This document shows positions 5,196-9,100 of a stretch of 9,100 nucleotides of DNA, in pieces. Source of the DNA: JBBQNY01 sp038330365 (GTDB taxonomy: Bacteria > Pseudomonadota > Gammaproteobacteria > Xanthomonadales > Ahniellaceae); the NCBI GenBank assembly GCA_038330365.1, contig JBBQNY010000111.1, positions 1-9,100 on the forward strand. Direction: 5' to 3'. Every line of letters begins with the position of its first letter. Position 1 is the first letter of the stretch. Made by a program: the position numbers and the translations under genes. The notes under the pieces were generated by a model. The model was not told where the DNA came from. It did not search any database and saw only the letters and a program-made list of their open reading frames with translations.

Positions 5196-7003
5196 GGCGT
5201 GGCGCGTTCGCAGCCTCCCTCCGACCAGCCGCACCAGCCGGGTCCGCGCACCACGCGGCCGGGCTTGGCGCCGGTGTGCGTGCCATCGCGGAACACCTGC
5301 TCACCGTTGACCCATACGTGATGCACGCCCGTCGCCAGCTGCTGGGGTTTCACAAAGGTTGCGTGGTCGCGAATAGCGGCAGCATCGAACACCACGATGT
5401 CAGCGAAGCAGCCCGGGTCGAGGCAGCCGCGATCCTTGAGCCTCCAGTTCTCTGCCGGCAGCCCGGTCAGTCGTCGCACCGCGTCCTGCAGCGTGATGAT
5501 TCCACGATCCCGCGAGTAATGGCCGAGTACGCGGGCGACGTTGCCGTAGGCGCGCGGGTGTGTGCTGCGCTTGAGGAACACGCCTTCCGGCGCGGAGGCT
5601 TCGGCATCGGAGCCAAAACTCACCCAGGGCTGCCGGATGCCGAGTTCGACATTGTCCTCGCTCATCAGGAAATAGATGGTGTCGACCCGGCTCTCGTCTT
5701 CGACCACGAGATCAATGATCGTGTCCTCCGGGGAGGTGCCGCGCGACTTCGCGACTTCCGCCAGCGTCTTGCCGGTCAAAGGCTTCAGCGCGGGTTTGTT
5801 GAAGCCGATCAGCAGCACCCGATCCGGCGATGCAGCCTCGCGGTAGAGACTCTCCCAGCTGTCGTCCGGGGCGCGCATTTCCGCCAGCACACGCTTGCGC
5901 ACTGCCGGTTCACGCAGGCGCTTGACCCACGCGTCGGTGCCACCTTCCTTGACCCACGGCGGCATTGCCGCATCCAGGCCGGTGGCTCCGGCCGTGTACG
6001 CGTACATGTTGGCGGACACTTCAATTCCGGCGGCTCTTGCCGCCTCGATCTTCGCGATCGCCTCCTGCATCTTTGGCCAGTTGCGCTCGCCCGCCGCCTT
6101 CAGGTGATAGACCTCGGCGCGACCACCGCTGTCCCGCGCAATGCCGATGTGCTCGTCGAGCGCTTCCAGCAGGCGACCGGCTTCGCTGCGCATGTGCGCG
6201 ATATAGCCGCCGTCATGGGCCGCGGCCCGCTTCGCGAGCGCGGTCAATTCGTCGGTTTTCGCGAAGAATGCAGGTGCGTAGATGAGCGATGCGCCCACGC
6301 CGAGCGCGCCTTCGCGCATCGCGGCGTCCACCAGCGCCTGCATTCGCGCCAGCTCGGCGGCATCGGGCGCGCGATTGGCCTCGCCGAGCTCGTGGATGCG
6401 CACTGTCGTCGCGCCGACGAACGAGGCGATATTGGGCGAAATGCCGCGCGCGACCAGCCAGTCGAGGTATTCGCCCAGCGAAGTCCACTCGATCGGAAAG
6501 TTGAAATCGCTCTGCGCCTTGAGCGCATCGGCTTTCATCGCTTCGTTGAGCGGCCCCATCGACCAGCCTTCCCCGAACACCTCAAGCGTCACGCCCTGGG
6601 CGACATCGCTCAACCCACGACCATCCGCGATCAGTGATTCAGTCGCCCACGACAGCATGTTGATGAAACCGGGCGCGACGGCGAGACCGCCGGCGTTGAC
6701 CAGGCGCAGCGACGCCCGGTCGGAAAGATCGCCGACTTCGACCACGCGATCGCCACGGATGCCGACATCCGCACGCCGTGGATCGGCGCCGGTGCCGTCG
6801 TACAGGAGGCCATCGGCGATGACGAGATCCAGCGGCTCATCTGCTGGCACCGCCGCAGCCAGCGCTGCCGATGACGCAGCCGGAGCTGCTTCGACAGCGG
6901 TCGCCGGGGTGCGCGGACTTCTGTCCAGTCGCGGCCACCAGCGCCCACAGCCCGCGAGCGCCAGAACGAGGCAGACGAGCAAACCCATTCGAAGTCTGTG
7001 CAT
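5192..7003 (-). CDS. Amidohydrolase-superfamily lipoprotein, N-acyl-D-amino-acid deacylase family
   Basis: A 603-residue predicted lipoprotein. A basic N-terminus and hydrophobic stretch end in the lipobox LAGC (Cys19), with Gly at +2, so outer-membrane sorting is expected. A Pro/Ala-rich linker (about 28-55) leads to the composite amidohydrolase fold: LVIADGLLYDGTG (60-72), NAGGLAVAPGFIN (103-115), His270 in IAHMRSE, His300 in VYHLKAAG, Asp466 in GSDAEAS, and a closing ADIVVFD (534-540). The family releases D-amino acids from N-acyl forms, and the downstream DadA-like gene supports that. The usual HxH after APGF is replaced by NMLSW (115-119), and the metal-bridging Cys of D-aminoacylase is not seen in GVTLEVFGEGWS, so metal binding must differ. 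ATG 7001-7003 has AAGGGG ending 7 bases upstream; ATG 7007-7009 would touch that site. Similar FINMLSW proteins are, to my knowledge, a recurring subfamily. Confidence 0.85.
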   Translation of the reverse strand: MHRLRMGLLVCLVLALAGCGRWWPRLDRSPRTPATAVEAAPAASSAALAAAVPADEPLDLVIADGLLYDGTGADPRRADVGIRGDRVVEVGDLSDRASLRLVNAGGLAVAPGFINMLSWATESLIADGRGLSDVAQGVTLEVFGEGWSMGPLNEAMKADALKAQSDFNFPIEWTSLGEYLDWLVARGISPNIASFVGATTVRIHELGEANRAPDAAELARMQALVDAAMREGALGVGASLIYAPAFFAKTDELTALAKRAAAHDGGYIAHMRSEAGRLLEALDEHIGIARDSGGRAEVYHLKAAGERNWPKMQEAIAKIEAARAAGIEVSANMYAYTAGATGLDAAMPPWVKEGGTDAWVKRLREPAVRKRVLAEMRAPDDSWESLYREAASPDRVLLIGFNKPALKPLTGKTLAEVAKSRGTSPEDTIIDLVVEDESRVDTIYFLMSEDNVELGIRQPWVSFGSDAEASAPEGVFLKRSTHPRAYGNVARVLGHYSRDRGIITLQDAVRRLTGLPAENWRLKDRGCLDPGCFADIVVFDAAAIRDHATFVKPQQLATGVHHVWVNGEQVFRDGTHTGAKPGRVVRGPGWCGWSEGGCERATP

Positions 7004-7071
7004 GGACATTCCCCTTTCGCGACTGACCGTAGGGTATCGCTCGCTGGAACAGCCGCGCGACATTTGCCGTA

Positions 7072-7125
7072 CGCGATGGCAATCGCGACCGGAGCATCCA
7101 TCATCACCAGCGGCGATTGGATCGC
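7072..7125. promoter_or_regulatory. Two similar palindromes upstream of the deacylase-dehydrogenase operon
   Basis: CGCGAT-GGCA-ATCGCG (7072-7087) and GCGAT-TGG-ATCGC (7113-7125) are inverted repeats of similar sequence whose centres are about 40 bases apart, near four helical turns. They lie 69-122 bases upstream of the deacylase ATG in the 189-base gap after the slyD stop. Such a pair fits binding sites of one dimeric regulator, or hairpins at the 3' end of the slyD message. No U-run follows, so simple terminators are unlikely. No good sigma-70 promoter was found in the gap. Confidence 0.35.
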
Positions 7126-7192
7126 GGCCCTGTCCGCAGCCAGCCGCGCGCCATGCCGGCATCGTGCGTTCGCGAACCGGTGCGCCGACGTG

Positions 7193-7693
7193 TCAGTGCG
7201 CGGCGTGTCCGTCCACTCCGTGGGCGTGCCCGTGTTCGATCTCGTCCGCGGTGGCGTCGCGGGCATCGAGGATCTCGATATCGAATACCAGGGTGCGGCC
7301 GGCGAGCGGGTGATTCAGATCAACGTCCACAACCGAGGAGCCGATCTTGAGCACGGTGACCTGGCGCGGCCCTTCACGGGTGGACAGGACCACGGTCTTG
7401 CCCGGCTGCAGTCGAACCTTCGGGGGAAAGTACTTCTTGGGAAGTCGCCCGGTGGCGGCGGGATCGCGCGGTCCGTAACCCTGCTCTGGTTCGACCCGGA
7501 CGATGAAACGGTCGCCCTTGGTCCGCCCGGCCATTGCACCCTCGACTCCGGGAATCAGCTGGCCTCGGCCGAGCAGCACCGCCTGGGGCGATTTTCCCTC
7601 GCGCGAGCTCTCGATGGGTCCGGACCCTGTCTCGGCATCCGCATCGGAGACGCTGTAATGGAAAATGGCGACTTTGCCGTCTTCGAGAATCAT
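7193..7693 (-). CDS. slyD: FKBP-type peptidyl-prolyl cis-trans isomerase, SlyD-like
   Basis: A 166-residue protein with the SlyD layout: an FKBP half with GQLIPGVEGAMAG (44-56) and GDRF (60-63), an inserted chaperone flap (about residues 70-125) bounded by EPEQGYGPRDP (68-78) and DVDLNHPLAGRTLVFDIEI (123-141), and a short histidine-rich tail with His at 154, 156, 158, 163 and 166. SlyD-type proteins catalyse prolyl isomerisation, assist folding in the cytoplasm, and bind nickel or other metals through the tail. The tail here is short and lacks cysteines, unlike the long E. coli one. The start is ATG 7691-7693; the upstream extension to 7753 has no family similarity. The ribosome binding site is weak. 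No signal peptide is seen. It is transcribed towards the deacylase gene but separated by 189 bases, so joint transcription is uncertain. Confidence 0.9.
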   Translation of the reverse strand: MILEDGKVAIFHYSVSDADAETGSGPIESSREGKSPQAVLLGRGQLIPGVEGAMAGRTKGDRFIVRVEPEQGYGPRDPAATGRLPKKYFPPKVRLQPGKTVVLSTREGPRQVTVLKIGSSVVDVDLNHPLAGRTLVFDIEILDARDATADEIEHGHAHGVDGHAAH

Positions 7694-8012
7694 GGGCCAG
7701 TCCACTGCGGGGATAGGCGATTCTAGCTTTCCGGAAGCAGGACGTCCGCGCAAACCGCTTCGACCTCAGCTGCGGCTGGATGATCCCGGACCCGCTGGAC
7801 AGGAAGGGTCGGGCGGGCGACTGTCATCCGCTGCATTGGCCACTGGCGCTGCCGCGTATACGAGCGCCGCGGGCTCTGGGATGGACGCAATCACACCAGA
7901 AGCTGAATAGACCCCTGCACATTCACCCCCGTTTCACAAGGCTTGCGAGACTGCCCGCAATTCGCCATATTCCGGCCTCCTCCCGGCCAAGCGGCCGTCC
8001 ATCGGAGCCTGG
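7694..8012. other. Divergent intergenic region between slyD and the NlpC/P60 gene
   Basis: These 319 bases hold no supportable gene on either strand. The half near the NlpC/P60 gene contains a fair promoter candidate and a leader hairpin, listed separately. The half near slyD has no clear minus-strand promoter that I can pick out. No RNA gene is recognised. Confidence 0.6.
7943..8007 (+). promoter_or_regulatory. Candidate promoter, leader hairpin and ribosome binding site for the NlpC/P60 gene
   Basis: TTGCGA (7943-7948) and CATATT (7966-7971) are separated by 17 bases, a fair sigma-70 arrangement. The predicted transcript start near 7978 gives a leader of about 35 bases. In that leader CGGCC-AAGC-GGCCG (7984-7997) can form a small hairpin ending 6 bases before GGAG (8004-8007), which lies 5 bases before the ATG. 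The hairpin might modulate access to the ribosome binding site. All are sequence predictions only. Confidence 0.4.
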
Positions 8013-8750
8013 ATGCAGTTTCCAGCCAAATTGAAATTCGCGCTCGTCGTGCTGGCCGCCTCGCTGCTGCAGGCCTGTGCCACCACCGCACCGATCGCCG
8101 AACGCGGTCCGATTCGTGCGCTTCCCCCCATGCAGATTGAGCTGACCACTCCTGAGCTCGCGCTGGCGACCCGCGCCAATTCCGCCCCGAGCGTTGTCGG
8201 GCTGCTCACCCGCAGCACGCAGGCGCTGGGCAACGTACTGATGAATGCCTTGAGCTTCACCGGCACGCGCTACCGCTACGGGGGCTCGTCCCCGGTCACA
8301 GGCTTTGACTGCAGCGGCTTTGTTTCCTATGTCTACCGTGAATCGGCGGGGCTCAAGCTGCCGCGCGCTTCCTATCAAATGGCCAACACCGACGGCCCCA
8401 AACTCCGTCAGTCCGAACTGCAGCCGGGCGATCTCGTGTTCTTCGCCCAGCGCAAGCGCGTGGATCATGTCGGCATCTATCTGGGTAATGGTCGCTTCAT
8501 CCACTCGCCGAGTCGCGGCGGCAGGGTTCGCACCGACAATCTGACCGACAATTACTGGCGACGGCATTTCGTGAGCGGCAAGCGCGTGCTCGTTGCCGCG
8601 GCAGACGCACCCGACGGCACCCGCGTTGCCGGGACCGTGGCAGGAAGCGCGGGCAACGGTCCGTCGTCCGCTGCCGCGACATCCGCGCCGGCAGGTTCCT
8701 CGGCCGGGGCATCGCAACTCTTCGAGCAGGTTGGCAGCGGCGCCCGGTAG
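8013..8750 (+). CDS. NlpC/P60-family peptidoglycan hydrolase lipoprotein
   Basis: A 245-residue predicted lipoprotein with a lipobox LQAC (Cys22) after a hydrophobic signal and Ala at +2, so outer-membrane attachment facing the periplasm is likely. The NlpC/P60 cysteine peptidase domain spans about 75-195: GTRYRYGGSSPVTGFDCSG with nucleophile Cys100, QPGDLVFF (137-144), His152 in VDHVGIYLG, and His164 in FIHSPSRGG as the third residue. This resembles the MepS/Spr class, which cleaves D-Glu-meso-diaminopimelate or D-Ala-DAP peptide bonds in peptidoglycan during wall growth; which bond is cut here is not shown. After the domain a Gly/Ala/Ser-rich tail (about 198-235) of low complexity follows, unlike short E. 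coli Spr. The ATG at 8013 has GGAG at 5 bases. The next gene begins 6 bases after the stop, suggesting an operon. Confidence 0.93.
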   Translation: MQFPAKLKFALVVLAASLLQACATTAPIAERGPIRALPPMQIELTTPELALATRANSAPSVVGLLTRSTQALGNVLMNALSFTGTRYRYGGSSPVTGFDCSGFVSYVYRESAGLKLPRASYQMANTDGPKLRQSELQPGDLVFFAQRKRVDHVGIYLGNGRFIHSPSRGGRVRTDNLTDNYWRRHFVSGKRVLVAAADAPDGTRVAGTVAGSAGNGPSSAAATSAPAGSSAGASQLFEQVGSGAR

Positions 8751-8756
8751 CAAGGG

Positions 8757-9100
8757 ATGGTCCGGAACCTCCTCGCGGTTGTTGCCGCACTGGTCGCCGT
8801 CGTGATCGTGGTCGCCGGCATCGAATTGGCCGGTCACCGTCTCTTTCCCGCTGCCACCCCGATGGTGGCAGCAGATCCCGACGCCATGCGTGACTTCGTG
8901 CAGAGCCTGCCGGTCGGGGCACTGCTGATGGTTGTCCTGGCGTGGACACTGGGTGCGTTCGTCGGCAGCGCGGTCGCCATCAGGCTCGCGGTTTCGCAGC
9001 ACGCGCTGCTGGCCTGGTTCGTGGGCGGACTTGTCCTCGCCATGGTCGGCACGACCGTGTGGCAGATCCCGCATCCTGGCTGGATGGTGGCCGCCGGCGT
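8757..9100 (+). CDS. Small multi-span membrane protein, unknown function (cut by window end)
   Basis: An open frame from ATG 8757-8759 runs to the window end without a stop (114 complete codons). It begins MVRNLLAVVAALVAVVIVVAG, a first membrane span, then a polar loop with FPAATPMVAADPDAMRDF (about 30-47), a second span around LPVGALLMVVLAWTLGAFVG (51-70), the AIRLA turn, a third span ending near TTVW, and IPHPGWMVAAGV leading into a probable fourth. This layout matches a widespread family of hypothetical proteins of about 120-150 residues in Proteobacteria with three or four spans; I know of no established function. AAGGG directly abuts the ATG, poor spacing for initiation, so coupling to the NlpC/P60 gene 6 bases upstream is likely. 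No other plausible start is better placed. Confidence 0.7.
   Translation, partial: MVRNLLAVVAALVAVVIVVAGIELAGHRLFPAATPMVAADPDAMRDFVQSLPVGALLMVVLAWTLGAFVGSAVAIRLAVSQHALLAWFVGGLVLAMVGTTVWQIPHPGWMVAAG

Noticed and set aside
5196..5234. Longer start for the dehydrogenase at GTG 5234
   Set aside because: It would extend the overlap with the deacylase to 43 bases and add a basic leader before a normal Rossmann N-terminus; the GTGA overlap at 5195 is more natural.
5276..6637. 453-codon open frame on the plus strand
   Set aside because: It is antisense to the deacylase lipoprotein gene, lacks motifs and is rich in Arg, His and Ala; it is a shadow frame.
7004..7162. Longer start for the deacylase at 7162
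   Set aside because: The extra 53 residues would precede and spoil a clear lipoprotein signal, and a well-spaced AAGGGG site supports ATG 7003.
7923..9074. 383-codon open frame on the minus strand
   Set aside because: It is antisense to the NlpC/P60 gene and the membrane protein gene, which have convincing signal, catalytic and membrane features; the antisense product has none.
1..9100. CRISPR arrays, tRNAs, insertion sequences, phage or defence genes
   Set aside because: No spaced direct repeats, cloverleaf sequences, transposase or integrase motifs, or known defence domains were seen on either strand.

Overview
The window comes from a GC-rich proteobacterial chromosome. It most resembles a gammaproteobacterium of the Xanthomonas/Lysobacter/Steroidobacter type, judged from base composition, Gram-negative lipoproteins, a His-tailed SlyD and an aryl-polyene (xanthomonadin-like) gene pair. 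This placement is inference; no rRNA or marker gene is present. There is no tRNA, rRNA, CRISPR array, insertion sequence or phage gene.

Left part (1-2830, minus strand) is the edge of an aryl-polyene/xanthomonadin-type biosynthetic cluster. Transcription runs leftwards: an AMP-forming acyl ligase that should activate the aromatic starter, then a ketosynthase with an intact Cys-His-His active site, then the N-terminus of a chain-length-factor-like ketosynthase that overlaps it by 4 bases and runs off the window. Across a 396-base divergent intergenic region with several inverted repeats lies a plus-strand Sfp-type 4'-phosphopantetheinyl transferase (3227-3985), well placed to activate the acyl carrier proteins expected further along the cluster.

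Middle part (3915-7003, minus strand) is a two-gene catabolic unit. A predicted outer-membrane lipoprotein of the N-acyl-D-amino-acid deacylase family is followed, with a 4-base GTGA overlap, by a DadA-like FAD-dependent D-amino-acid dehydrogenase. Together they could hydrolyse N-acyl-D-amino acids at the envelope and oxidise the released D-amino acids. The dehydrogenase and the phosphopantetheinyl transferase converge and their coding sequences overlap by 71 bases.

Right part: a SlyD-type FKBP prolyl isomerase (minus strand, 7193-7693), a 319-base divergent spacer with one fair promoter candidate, then on the plus strand an NlpC/P60 cell-wall peptidase lipoprotein (8013-8750) and, 6 bases on, the start of a small multi-span membrane protein cut by the window end.

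No clearly new system is visible. The points most worth checking are the deacylase homologue that lacks the usual N-terminal HxH metal motif, the unusually short N-terminal lobe and antisense-encoded tail of the phosphopantetheinyl transferase, and paired palindromes in the two control regions.
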